NCBI GenBank assembly: GCA_964594065.1 | Contig: CAZQKX010000012.1 | Span: 6,859 to 70,858 of the forward strand | Reading direction: 5' to 3' | Length of the DNA: 64,000 nt | Source: 4572-13 sp964594065 | GTDB lineage: Bacteria > Planctomycetota > Phycisphaerae > Sedimentisphaerales > Anaerohalosphaeraceae | Part shown: positions 37,296 to 45,288 of the stretch, piece after piece | Numbering within the stretch: position 1 is the first letter of the stretch | How the letters are laid out: each line of letters starts with the position of its first letter | The notes under the pieces: generated by a model | What the model saw: the letters and a program-made list of their open reading frames with translations, nothing else | What the model was told of the DNA's origin: nothing | Databases searched by the model: none | Translations under genes and position numbers: made by a program

Positions 37296-38933
37296 ATGCG
37301 AATCCAGGCTGTCCATCCTGTTTTGCGGGATTTTTTTGAACAATTACGGTTTGCGCCGACCGTTCAGAAGAAAAAACAGCTTGCTGCCGCTGAGCAGTTG
37401 ATGATGGTAACCGATACGGATGTTCAGTATCCATTTGATTTTATCGTTTTTCGCATTACTGGCCACCGTCCCCGGGTTTCTTCGGAGGAAAAGTTAATAC
37501 CCGGCAGGGCATTGTTAGCCGATTTGCGAGTCTGGGTATCTCAGCTCAGCGGTGAGTTGGATCTGGATGCAAGCGATCAACAGGAGACGATTTATACGGT
37601 TGAACAGCTTTCAGAACGATTTTCGGTTTCCACCAAGACGATTCACCGTTGGCAGAGCAGAGGGCTTTCGGCCAAGATCTATGTGTTTGCCGATGGCAGG
37701 AAACGCAAGGGTTTTACCGAATCGGCGGTCGACCAGTTTGCTTGTGACCACCCGGACCTGGTTCGAAAAGCCGCTCGGTTTTCATTGTTGGATACATCAG
37801 GCAAACAGCAGATATTGGATTTGGCCGCCCGGATGGCCTCAGAAAAAAAATACCGGACATTAAATCAATTGATACTCGATGTGGCAAAACAGGTTGGGCG
37901 TTCGCGTGAGACAATTCGCTGTGTGCTGGCCGGTTTTGATATGCATGGCAGGAAAGAAAAGCTTCCCGTTTCAAGAGGCAAGATTTCGGCTAAGGGGGCG
38001 GTCCATTTATACAAACTGAGCCGGCAGGGTTTTTCGGTTAAGGAACTGATGGAGCGATTCGGTCGCAGCCGCAGTTCGATTTACCGCATCATCAACCAGC
38101 AGCGTGCCAAAGAATTATTCGGCCGGAAGATCGATTATATTAACAGCGCCGATTTTTCTGTTTTAGATGCAGAAATTATAATTTTATCGGTTCCGCTCAA
38201 TGAACTGATTCCTGATTCAAAGGCCGGAAATGTGCTTTTAAACCGGCAGCAGGAAACGGCGCTGTTCCAACGGTATAATTACCTAAAATATTTAGCCGCC
38301 AGCGAGCGCGACCAAATTCAGCGGGATCGCCCCAAAACAACCCGGCTGAATCAGATCGAAAGCCTTCTTGAACAGGCCGATGAAGTGAAGAAAATTATCA
38401 TCGAAGCCAATATGCCCCTGGTCGTCAGTATTGCCAGTAAGCACATGACACCGGCGCTCATTATGAGCGAACTGGTCAGCGAAGGAAGCGTTTCACTGAT
38501 GGCGGCAGTGGAAAAGTTTGATTACACTCGCGGCTATCGATTCAGCACCTACGCCAGTTGGGCGATCGTTAAAAACTTTGCTCGCATGATTCCTGCCGAG
38601 TCCAAGCGGCCGGATCGGGCAGGCGGAACAGACTTTGCGAATTTGCCGGTCAATCTGCGGTTGGAGAAGTTGCCGGATGTGTATGCCGTTGAGCAGGCAC
38701 AGGGAGATTTACGGAAAATTATCGAAAACAACCTGGACCAGCGGGAGCAGTATATTATTTTGAACCATTTCGCGATCGATCCCGGCATCATCAAGAAAAA
38801 GCCCATGACGCTCAAACAGATCGGCGATGAATTAGATCTAAGCAAGGAACGCATCCGTCAGATCGAACTGCAGGCTCTGCAGAAACTTCGTCAAAGCCTC
38901 AGTCCGGAACAGTTTGATTTATTAACCGGTTAA
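37296..38933 (+). CDS. Sigma-70 family RNA polymerase sigma factor with N-terminal helix-turn-helix modules
   Basis: 545 residues. The C-terminal half is sigma-70. Region 2 is at about 318-435 (NMPLVVSIASKHM, EGSVSLMAAVEKFDYTRGYRFSTYASWAI) and region 4 at about 478-535 (MTLKQIGDELDLSKERIRQIELQAL). The segment between them is too short for a normal region 3. The N-terminal half has no sigma region 1.1. It has instead a MerR/excisionase-like HTH (100-122, TVEQLSERFSVSTKTIHRW) with a basic wing (FADGRKRKGF), a second HTH-like segment (187-210) and a resolvase-type HTH (246-267, SVKELMERFGRSRSSIYRII). It may therefore bind DNA by itself as well as through core polymerase. It stands alone between the RNA structure and proC. 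Confidence 0.88.
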   Translation: MRIQAVHPVLRDFFEQLRFAPTVQKKKQLAAAEQLMMVTDTDVQYPFDFIVFRITGHRPRVSSEEKLIPGRALLADLRVWVSQLSGELDLDASDQQETIYTVEQLSERFSVSTKTIHRWQSRGLSAKIYVFADGRKRKGFTESAVDQFACDHPDLVRKAARFSLLDTSGKQQILDLAARMASEKKYRTLNQLILDVAKQVGRSRETIRCVLAGFDMHGRKEKLPVSRGKISAKGAVHLYKLSRQGFSVKELMERFGRSRSSIYRIINQQRAKELFGRKIDYINSADFSVLDAEIIILSVPLNELIPDSKAGNVLLNRQQETALFQRYNYLKYLAASERDQIQRDRPKTTRLNQIESLLEQADEVKKIIIEANMPLVVSIASKHMTPALIMSELVSEGSVSLMAAVEKFDYTRGYRFSTYASWAIVKNFARMIPAESKRPDRAGGTDFANLPVNLRLEKLPDVYAVEQAQGDLRKIIENNLDQREQYIILNHFAIDPGIIKKKPMTLKQIGDELDLSKERIRQIELQALQKLRQSLSPEQFDLLTG

Positions 38934-38975
38934 TGGTATGATGGCACAAAAATATATAATGACAGGACATTGATC

Positions 38976-39791
38976 ATGAAAACAATCGGATTTATTGGCG
39001 GCGGAAATATGGCCCAGGCATTACTCGAGGGTGTGCTGAAAGCAGAGCTATTTCAGGCTGAAAATGTCTGGGTTTCAGATGTGCGGTCTGAAAGGCTGGA
39101 CGCGTTAAAAGCCCAATACGATATTCAGACAACGACCGACAACATCGAATTGACAAAACGGGCTGATATTGTGATCCTGAGTATCAAACCTCAGGTCATG
39201 CCGGATGTTTTAAAATCCATTGCCGGTAAATTTAAAGAGGACGTCCTGGTTATTTCAATTGCTGCCGGAATCACAACCGCTGCTATCAAAGCCTATCTGG
39301 GTGCCGTTCAAGTCATTCGCGTGATGCCTAATACCCCGGCACTGGTCGGGGCCAGTGCCGCCGGCTTATATAATGCCGGGGCTTCTGAATCATCGCTCAA
39401 AGCAGCGATCGATATTTGTGCTTCCGTCGGCAAAGCCGTTGTTGTTGAAGATGAAGCTTTGATTGATTCGGTTACGGCGGTTAGCGGTTCGGGTCCTGCG
39501 TATTATTTCCTGCTGATGGAAGAAATGATAAAAGCCGGAGTCGAACTGGGCCTGTCTGAAGCCGATGCCAAAACACTCGTGCTGCAAACCGCCAAAGGTG
39601 CTGCTTTGTTAGCCGAATCGGCACAGCAGCGGGGCCAAGATCCCGCCATTCTGCGCCAAAAAGTAACCAGCCCCGGCGGTACAACAGAAGCAGCACTTAA
39701 AGTTATGGATGAACACAATCTGGGCCAGATCATTCTCAAAGCCCTCACCGCCGCACGAAATCGCGGACAGGAACTGTCAAAACCCGGCTAA
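38976..39791 (+). CDS. proC: Pyrroline-5-carboxylate reductase
   Basis: 271 residues, catalysing the last step of proline synthesis. MKTIGFIGGGNMAQALLEG (NAD(P)-binding Rossmann), VILSIKPQVMPDVL, VIRVMPNTPALVG and the signature GSGPAYYFLLMEEM with SPGGTTEAAL are all present. ATG 38976 with AGGA 8 nt upstream is preferred to an in-frame TTG at 38970. Confidence 0.97.
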   Translation: MKTIGFIGGGNMAQALLEGVLKAELFQAENVWVSDVRSERLDALKAQYDIQTTTDNIELTKRADIVILSIKPQVMPDVLKSIAGKFKEDVLVISIAAGITTAAIKAYLGAVQVIRVMPNTPALVGASAAGLYNAGASESSLKAAIDICASVGKAVVVEDEALIDSVTAVSGSGPAYYFLLMEEMIKAGVELGLSEADAKTLVLQTAKGAALLAESAQQRGQDPAILRQKVTSPGGTTEAALKVMDEHNLGQIILKALTAARNRGQELSKPG

Positions 39792-39834
39792 ATCTTACAT
39801 TTCTCAAAAAGCACATGATTTTTTGGTGTCCGGT

Positions 39835-39860
39835 GGAACTTTTCGTCCGCTTTAGTGTAT
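39835..39860 (+). promoter_or_regulatory. Candidate ECF-type promoter (autoregulatory)
   Basis: GGAAC (39835-39839), the typical -35 core for ECF sigma factors, is followed 14 nt after GGAACT by GTGTAT (39855-39860). It lies about 37 nt before the ECF sigma-factor start codon, where an autoregulated promoter is expected. Predicted only. Confidence 0.45.
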
Positions 39861-39896
39861 CACAGGGTAGATTGAAACGTTGAACGGAAGCCTTGA

Positions 39897-40439
39897 ATGA
39901 CTCACGAAGAACAAATGATCCGGAATGTGCTGGACGGTAAGACCGACTCTTTCCGCTGGATCATTGGACGCTACCAGCATCCCGTTTTCCAGATGATTTT
40001 CAACATGATACATGATTGCCATGCGGCTGAAGATATTACGCAGGAAGTGTTTTGGGCCGTCTATCAGAAATTATCAACATTTGATGTGCATCGTTGCAAG
40101 TTTTCAACCTGGCTGTTTACGATTGCCCGCAACAAGAGTATTAATCACCTGCGGAAAAATAAACGAACGGTTGAGATTATTCAGGGCGATTTGACAACCG
40201 AAGCGGATGCTTCACGGCACGCCTGTAACGAAGAATTTTACCGGCAGATAGACCAGGCCTTGAATCAGTTGCCGTTTCGGCAAAAGCGTGCCTTTGTGTT
40301 AGCGAAGTTTGAAAATCTGCCCTATGACGAAATCGCCCAGATCGAGTGCATCAGTATCGGAACGGTGAGATCACGAATTCACCGAGCCAAACAAAAACTA
40401 CGAAAAATAATCAAGCAAGTTTCCGGAGACACAGAATGA
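39897..40439 (+). CDS. ECF-type RNA polymerase sigma factor
   Basis: 180 residues with only regions 2 and 4. Region 2: AEDITQEVFWAVYQKLSTF, FSTWLFTIARNKSINHLRK. Region 4: LNQLPFRQKRAFVLAKFENLPYDEIAQIECISIGTVRSRIHRAKQKL. RBS CGGAAG lies upstream. The stop overlaps the start of the next small gene by four bases (ATGA). The presence of a GGAAC-type promoter suggests autoregulation. Signal and regulon are unknown. Confidence 0.94.
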   Translation: MTHEEQMIRNVLDGKTDSFRWIIGRYQHPVFQMIFNMIHDCHAAEDITQEVFWAVYQKLSTFDVHRCKFSTWLFTIARNKSINHLRKNKRTVEIIQGDLTTEADASRHACNEEFYRQIDQALNQLPFRQKRAFVLAKFENLPYDEIAQIECISIGTVRSRIHRAKQKLRKIIKQVSGDTE

Positions 40440-40690
40440 ATTCCGAACTCTATGAAAAATGGATAAAAAGTCATCAGAATATAGCGGGGGATGTGGATAT
40501 CACCGATGCGGTGATGAAACAAATTACTCCAAAGCCCTGCGAATCAAATATTCTCGAAAGGACATGGGAAACCATTCTGTTGGATTTATTGCAGACAAGG
40601 GTGCTGACCAAAAGCTGTGTGCTTGTTTCCGGAGCTTTAATGGGGCTGCTACGCATATTTATACAGATGTATTCTGTGCTATTTACATAA
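40436..40690 (+). CDS. Small membrane protein coupled to the ECF sigma factor (possible anti-sigma)
   Basis: 84 residues beginning at ATG 40436, which overlaps the sigma-factor stop (ATGA), with CCGGAG upstream. The N-terminal about 50 residues are soluble (MNSELYEKWIKSHQNIAGDVD) and one hydrophobic helix follows (about 58-82). The layout (short cytoplasmic part, one membrane helix, coupled to an ECF gene) is that of a minimal membrane anti-sigma factor, but no zinc-finger HXXXCXXC motif is seen. The role is inferred from position. Confidence 0.65.
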   Translation: MNSELYEKWIKSHQNIAGDVDITDAVMKQITPKPCESNILERTWETILLDLLQTRVLTKSCVLVSGALMGLLRIFIQMYSVLFT

Positions 40691-40706
40691 AATAAGGAGT
40701 TTTGAG

Positions 40707-41651
40707 ATGGACGCTGAAGTCAAAGAAACAGATTATCCCAATCGTCGCCGGCCATGGATAGCCGTGTTTTTGTCACTGCTAATGCCGGGGATGGGACAGA
40801 TTTACTGCGGGAGTATTACTCAGGGATTAGTCCTGATGCTGATAGTTATTATGTTTTCGACGTTCTGGATGTTTGGGATGATTGTCGATAGGGTGCGAGA
40901 AGGTACCCCTATGGGTGTTTTCATAATGATGTGGGTATTCGTTTTGCTGGCTACGGTTGTTGCTGCGGTTGACGCCTATCGCAGAGCACGGCGGACGCGA
41001 TACGACTATACATTAAAAGATTATAATAATTGGTCAGTTTATCTAGTGCTGCTGTGGATCTGTGGAGCAGGAACACTCGGATATGGCGCAATGATTAAAA
41101 AGAATCTATTTGCGGCATTTCAAGTTCCTGTCAACTCTATGGCTCCGACAATTGTAGCCGGTGACCGTGTCTATGCAAATAAAATCACATATAAACACGA
41201 AACTCCTGAATATGGTGATATTGTTTTATTTAAAAATCCTGAGAATCGTAAAATCTACTTCATTAAACGAGTTGTCGCTTTGGGCGGCGATACCGTAGAA
41301 ATTAAAGCTGGACAACTGCTGATTAACGGACAATTGTTGAAAAGAGAATGGGTCGAAAAGAAAACTGTTTATGTGGATAAACAGCACGTCGAAGGCGATG
41401 TGTTTTGGGAAAGTCTTGGTGATGTGCAGTATCAGATCTTCGTTTCAAAACTCACATCAGGCCCCAATACACAGGAAAAGGATTTTGGACCTGTAACGGT
41501 ACCTGCTTATCAGTGTTTTGTAATGGGTGACAACCGGAACCACTCTTTCGACAGCCGGAATTTTGGGTCTCTTTCTCTGGGGGCTTTGAAAGGCAAACTC
41601 ACCCTGATATATTGGCCGCTGCAACATCGGTCCACGCTGGACAGTCAATAA
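40707..41651 (+). CDS. lepB: Signal peptidase I with N-terminal multi-helix extension
   Basis: 314 residues. The catalytic part has Ser144 in VPVNSMAPTI, Lys187 in FIKRVVALGGD and the MGDNRNHSFDSR box, so the Ser-Lys dyad of family S26 is intact. Before it are about four hydrophobic segments (about 17-35, 40-60, 70-90, 108-130) in place of the usual one or two; the first includes LLMPGMGQIYCGS, as in TM2-like/DUF6677 membrane modules. The protease domain would face outside the cytoplasm and cleave signal peptides of exported proteins. RBS AAGGAG precedes the start; it follows the ECF/membrane pair by 16 nt and may be cotranscribed. Confidence 0.9.
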   Translation: MDAEVKETDYPNRRRPWIAVFLSLLMPGMGQIYCGSITQGLVLMLIVIMFSTFWMFGMIVDRVREGTPMGVFIMMWVFVLLATVVAAVDAYRRARRTRYDYTLKDYNNWSVYLVLLWICGAGTLGYGAMIKKNLFAAFQVPVNSMAPTIVAGDRVYANKITYKHETPEYGDIVLFKNPENRKIYFIKRVVALGGDTVEIKAGQLLINGQLLKREWVEKKTVYVDKQHVEGDVFWESLGDVQYQIFVSKLTSGPNTQEKDFGPVTVPAYQCFVMGDNRNHSFDSRNFGSLSLGALKGKLTLIYWPLQHRSTLDSQ

Positions 41652-41680
41652 GAAGCAATTCGACCACGATGATTTTGACA

Positions 41681-41708
41681 GGGCATTCTTTCCGGAGAAA
41701 GAATGCCC
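41681..41708. terminator. Perfect hairpin between convergent genes
   Basis: A perfect 12-bp stem (41681-41692 with 41697-41708) with a CGGA tetraloop sits between the convergent lepB and Gfo/Idh/MocA genes. There is no T-run on either side, so it may terminate in both directions only weakly, or protect 3' ends of mRNA. Confidence 0.6.
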
Positions 41709-41741
41709 CGTTGCTGAAGTCTATTGGTAACCAAACTTGCC

Positions 41742-43010
41742 TTAACCTTTAGGTTTACCCGGAATCGGTACAACATCATCCTGCGGAGCCTTGACCGTGC
41801 CGTTTTCAAAATCCAACGGTGAAGGACTCATCGCAAAGTTATACCAGGACGAATTGCTGTTTGCGTCAACAAGATCTTTCCAGCGAATCATTTTTCCGGT
41901 ATAGGCACTGATACGTCCCATGATCCCCGTCAGTGTTGATGTTGCGACGGCATCGGCTTCATTCAGCGGTTCGCCATCGCGGATACTGTTGATCAGGTCC
42001 ACATGTTCCTGCACATAGGGATTTCCGACGTACGGTATGTCCGGGATTTCGACCTCTTTGGCATATCCGTCCTTGCCCGGTCCGGTCCCCCAGGTCCCTC
42101 CGATCGTTCCCGTAAACAATTCCGACACACGCGAATACGTGCCGTTGACCTGACGGCACATGCTGTGGATCCTCACATCGTTGCCGTAATCATAATCGAT
42201 GCTGAAGAAGTCGAACTGGTTGCCCGTTTTCCGCCTGGCCCTGCCTCCGAAGCCTATTGCGCTGACCGGTGTGTTTCCGATGAACCAGTTGGCTACATCA
42301 AGATTATGGACATGCTGCTCGACGATATGATCGCCTGAGGTTTCCGCGAAACTGACCCAGTTGCGAAGCATGTAGGAGGCGTCGTCTTCTCCGGGCAGGC
42401 GATCTTTATACCAAAGTGCGCCGCCGCACCAGTAAACTGAACCGCCGCGGATGGGGCCGATCGCTCCTTTTTCCAGCGCATATTTCGTTTTGAGATAGTT
42501 GAGTTGATGGCGCCGCTGCGTTCCGGCAACGATCGCAAGTCCTTTCTGTTTGGCCAGTTCGCCGCATTCCATGATCTTGCGTGCCCCCGGCGGGTCGACG
42601 GCGACCGGTTTTTCCATGAAAACATGTTTTCCGGCAGCGATCGCCGCTTCCAGGTGAATCGGTCTGAAATTCGGAGGTGTCACCAGCAGCACTACATCGG
42701 CATCGGTTTTCATGATCTGCTTGTACCCTTTTGCACCTTCAAAAACCAGTTCCTCGGACACCCCGAATTTTTTGGCGGCTTCAAGAGCGCGGTCTTTGAA
42801 AAAGTCTGAAAGCCCTACGATCTCTGTTTTAATTCCCACATGTCCGGCCGCTTCCTGAAAGTTTTCCAAGGCGCCTTTGCCGCGTCCGCCGCAGCCGACC
42901 AGGGCAACCTTCATTTTTTCTTCGCCCGCAGCAAATAATTCATTGCTTGATAAGGCGACAGCGCCTGCGGAAACGATAGCAGTGTTTTTAACAAATTCTC
43001 TTCGGTCCAT
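41742..43010 (-). CDS. Gfo/Idh/MocA family oxidoreductase, Tat-exported
   Basis: 422 residues from ATG 43010 (GGAG 6 nt upstream; an upstream ATG at 43022 would place the start on top of this RBS). The N-terminus MDRREFVKNTAIVSAGAVAL is a Tat signal. The NAD(P)-binding Rossmann part KVALVGCGGRGKGALENF follows, with the MEKPVAVDP motif of the active-site Lys, and the C-terminal alpha/beta domain. Exported members of this family in Planctomycetota and Bacteroidota oxidise sugars, often at C3. The next genes downstream in the same direction of the strand order (DUF1080, TIM barrel) support a shared 3-keto-sugar pathway. Substrate unknown. Confidence 0.9.
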   Translation of the reverse strand: MDRREFVKNTAIVSAGAVALSSNELFAAGEEKMKVALVGCGGRGKGALENFQEAAGHVGIKTEIVGLSDFFKDRALEAAKKFGVSEELVFEGAKGYKQIMKTDADVVLLVTPPNFRPIHLEAAIAAGKHVFMEKPVAVDPPGARKIMECGELAKQKGLAIVAGTQRRHQLNYLKTKYALEKGAIGPIRGGSVYWCGGALWYKDRLPGEDDASYMLRNWVSFAETSGDHIVEQHVHNLDVANWFIGNTPVSAIGFGGRARRKTGNQFDFFSIDYDYGNDVRIHSMCRQVNGTYSRVSELFTGTIGGTWGTGPGKDGYAKEVEIPDIPYVGNPYVQEHVDLINSIRDGEPLNEADAVATSTLTGIMGRISAYTGKMIRWKDLVDANSNSSWYNFAMSPSPLDFENGTVKAPQDDVVPIPGKPKG

Positions 43011-43023
43011 ATTTATCTCCATG

Positions 43024-43683
43024 TTATTTTATCGGTTTCAATGTAATGTTTCTAAATTCAATCGGCGATCCTTCCGACTGCAGCCCGATCGTTCCGGCGG
43101 TGAGACTTGATTTTGTAGCTGTGTGCTGTAAAACACCATTGACGGTCAACTGGATACTGTCGTCTTTACACACGATATCATAGCTGTTCCATTGACCGGG
43201 GGGCTTTTCGCTGCTGTCTCCCTTCTTGGAGATGATCTTGTAAACTTTCCCTCCAATGGGGAAGTGTTTTTCGCCATTGACTGTAATATTCGAACCATCT
43301 TGAATGGTGACAAGGTCACCGGCGTTTTTATGCATCAACTGAGCTTCTACACAAAGCGGCCAGATTTTATCCGCGCCGTTGATATGCAAAAGGACGCCGC
43401 TGTTGGTCGGCTTATCAGCCCATCGCCATTCCAGGTGCAGCATATAGTTGGAATACTCTTTTTTTGTACGGATATATCCGTTGATGTTTCCCTCACACCG
43501 CAGAACACCGTCCTGAACGGACCAGATATCCGCCGGATCTGCATCAGCTTTTGCCAGCACCGGCTGCCAGCCCTCCAGATTCTGTCCATTGAATAAGGCG
43601 ATTTTTTGCGCACATCCGCTCAGTACACACAGCAGGGTGGCCGCACAACATAATACGGTCAGGCGTTTAATTACAGATTGCAT
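43024..43683 (-). CDS. DUF1080 (3-keto-disaccharide hydrolase-like) lipoprotein
   Basis: 219 residues. The signal peptide ends in the lipobox VLSGC. The body is a concanavalin-like beta-sandwich typical of DUF1080: IALFNGQNLEGWQPV, SNYMLHLEWRW, NSGVLLHI, NSYDIVCKDDSIQLTVNGV and GTIGLQSEGSPIEFRNI. Members are reported as 3-keto-disaccharide or keto-glycoside hydrolases. RBS AAGGAAAGGA is present. It lies between the Tat oxidoreductase and the Tat TIM-barrel gene on the same strand, a combination common in these bacteria. Confidence 0.9.
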   Translation of the reverse strand: MQSVIKRLTVLCCAATLLCVLSGCAQKIALFNGQNLEGWQPVLAKADADPADIWSVQDGVLRCEGNINGYIRTKKEYSNYMLHLEWRWADKPTNSGVLLHINGADKIWPLCVEAQLMHKNAGDLVTIQDGSNITVNGEKHFPIGGKVYKIISKKGDSSEKPPGQWNSYDIVCKDDSIQLTVNGVLQHTATKSSLTAGTIGLQSEGSPIEFRNITLKPIK

Positions 43684-43710
43684 AGGATTTCCTTTCCTTA
43701 ATAAGGTTTT

Positions 43711-44628
43711 TTAAAAGCTGTCGCATGCGCGGTACGCTTCGATCAGTGCACGTTCTCCATCTTTCCCGCCCCGACTTTTGCCGTGCTCCATGCACAGAAC
43801 GCCGGTATAGCCTTTGTCATGGATATGCTTGAAAATGGTTTTGTAATTGATTTCCCCGGTTCCCGGTTCCTTGCGTCCCGGGTTGTCACCCAGGTGGAAT
43901 GCGGCAATTTCGCTCCATGCCCGGTCGATATTAGGGATCAGGTTGCCTTCGGTGATCTGCTGGTGATAGAGATCATTAACGATTTTGCACGCCGGGCTGT
44001 TGACGGCTTTACAGATTTGAAAGGCTTGGGGGATTTTGGTCAGAAACAGCCCCGGATGATTATGCGGATTCAGCGGTTCCAGTACGATCGTCAGTCCGGC
44101 TTCTTCGCAGATTTCAGCACAGTATTTAAGGTTATCCACGACATTGGCGGTCTGGTAATCCCATTCCAGGCTCTCATCATAACGTCCCGGAACCATCAAA
44201 GCCCACTTGGCCCCGGTCCGTTTGGCGGTTTCAATCCCTTTTTTAGTCCTGTCGATCAGCATCTTACGCGTATCATCATTGCGGTTCACAAAACTTTTTA
44301 CCTTAAAATCCGCATACAGTACAAACGGCCCCAACTGCATATTGTGATCACGGAGAGTTTTGGCGATTTTTTCCTGTATATTCGCTGATTTACGCATCAA
44401 TCCGTTATCGAAAATCGCCCCAAATCCCTGATCATGGATAAACTTGATCTGATCGAACAGATCATTGCCTGCGAGGTTTTTGAACATACCGGGGCTGGGT
44501 GCATAGTTGAGCTTGAAATGACTTGAAGGGTTGGTTTGAGCAGTTGCCTGAGCGGAAAATGAATTGACAGCTAGGTTAAGGCCGAGGCCGGACATCAGGC
44601 CGGCAGCAAGAAAACCGCGTCGTTCCAT
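43711..44628 (-). CDS. Hydroxypyruvate isomerase-like TIM-barrel protein, Tat-exported
   Basis: 305 residues. The N-terminus MERRGFLAAGLMSGLGLNLAV is a Tat signal. The body is an AP-endonuclease-2 type sugar isomerase barrel: GFGAIFDNGL, GAKWALMVPGRY, LEPLNPHNHPG with metal ligands, ACKIVNDLYHQQITEGN, FHLGDNPGRKEPGTGEINY and GYTGVLCMEHG. It is likely a divalent-metal-dependent isomerase or epimerase acting outside the cytoplasm, first in the order of transcription of the three-gene cluster. Substrate inferred to be a keto-sugar or glycoside product. Confidence 0.88.
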   Translation of the reverse strand: MERRGFLAAGLMSGLGLNLAVNSFSAQATAQTNPSSHFKLNYAPSPGMFKNLAGNDLFDQIKFIHDQGFGAIFDNGLMRKSANIQEKIAKTLRDHNMQLGPFVLYADFKVKSFVNRNDDTRKMLIDRTKKGIETAKRTGAKWALMVPGRYDESLEWDYQTANVVDNLKYCAEICEEAGLTIVLEPLNPHNHPGLFLTKIPQAFQICKAVNSPACKIVNDLYHQQITEGNLIPNIDRAWSEIAAFHLGDNPGRKEPGTGEINYKTIFKHIHDKGYTGVLCMEHGKSRGGKDGERALIEAYRACDSF

Positions 44629-44751
44629 AAAATATCTCCAAACGTAATAGGATTTATATGATTGTTATACCCGCAGCGTAAATACAAAGATATTGTTCAA
44701 CTGTTCATTCGACTTTTGCCGATTGCTCGCAGAGCGGCTTTTCGTCGGGGA

Positions 44752-44934
44752 TTATTTCACCACGATCGCCTCGACGGGGCATTCGTCAGCGGCCTGCTGG
44801 ACGGTATCTTCCAGTTCAGCGGGCACCCCATCGACGATGACCTCGGCCAGTTCATCGCCCATACCGAATACATCCGGGCATGTGTCCACGCACAATCCGC
44901 AGGCGGTGCAATTATCTTCGATTCGGACATTCAT
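44752..44934 (-). CDS. 4Fe-4S ferredoxin (60 aa)
   Basis: 60 residues. Cys9, Cys12, Cys15 and Cys52 (in ADECPVEA) form the ligand pattern of a single [4Fe-4S] ferredoxin, with one extra Cys19 in DTCPD that may pair with a lost second site. The start at ATG 44934 has AGGAGAG upstream. It is acidic, as expected for a small soluble electron carrier. No redox partner is next to it. Confidence 0.93.
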   Translation of the reverse strand: MNVRIEDNCTACGLCVDTCPDVFGMGDELAEVIVDGVPAELEDTVQQAADECPVEAIVVK

Positions 44935-45096
44935 AATGGCCTCTCCTAACAATAAAAATATCTCTTGTTCAATGCAATTATAACCGAATAAGGGCGTGAA
45001 TAAACGATTTTTGTGAATTTTTTTCTGGAATTGTCGGCCTGACACAGTACACTGTCAGACCTTGCTTTCAGGCGGGAATCACGACAGAAATCACAT

Positions 45097-45195
45097 GTGG
45101 TCGGGTCCCATGCAAGCGTTGGGCGTGAACCTGGTCAGGCGGGGAACCGAGCAGCCATAAGCGTTACCGGCGTTGTGCGTGGCCAACCCGGCCAC
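45097..45195 (+). ncRNA. ffs: Signal recognition particle RNA (4.5S-type, small)
   Basis: GTGGTCGGGT (45097-45106) pairs with ACCCGGCCAC (45186-45195), closing the rod. The apical domain has the invariant parts GTGAACCTGGTCAGG, a GGAA tetraloop closed by CGG/CCG, and AGCAGCC followed by ATAAGCG. About 99 nt, lacking an Alu domain. A short T-run (45197-45201) acts as terminator. Its position just upstream of dnaX is the classic one. Confidence 0.92.
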
Positions 45196-45288
45196 CTTTT
45201 TGTATTTTCAATTGCATTTTCAGCGTTTGTCATGTAAGGTGATTTTCGTTTAATTCGATTAAAAAATGGTCCATTAAAAAAGTTTCTT

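Noticed and set aside
45039..45058. Imperfect palindrome CTGACA..TGTCAG upstream of ffs as an operator (SOS-like)
   Set aside because: It does not fit a known LexA consensus for this group and no LexA-regulated gene is adjacent.
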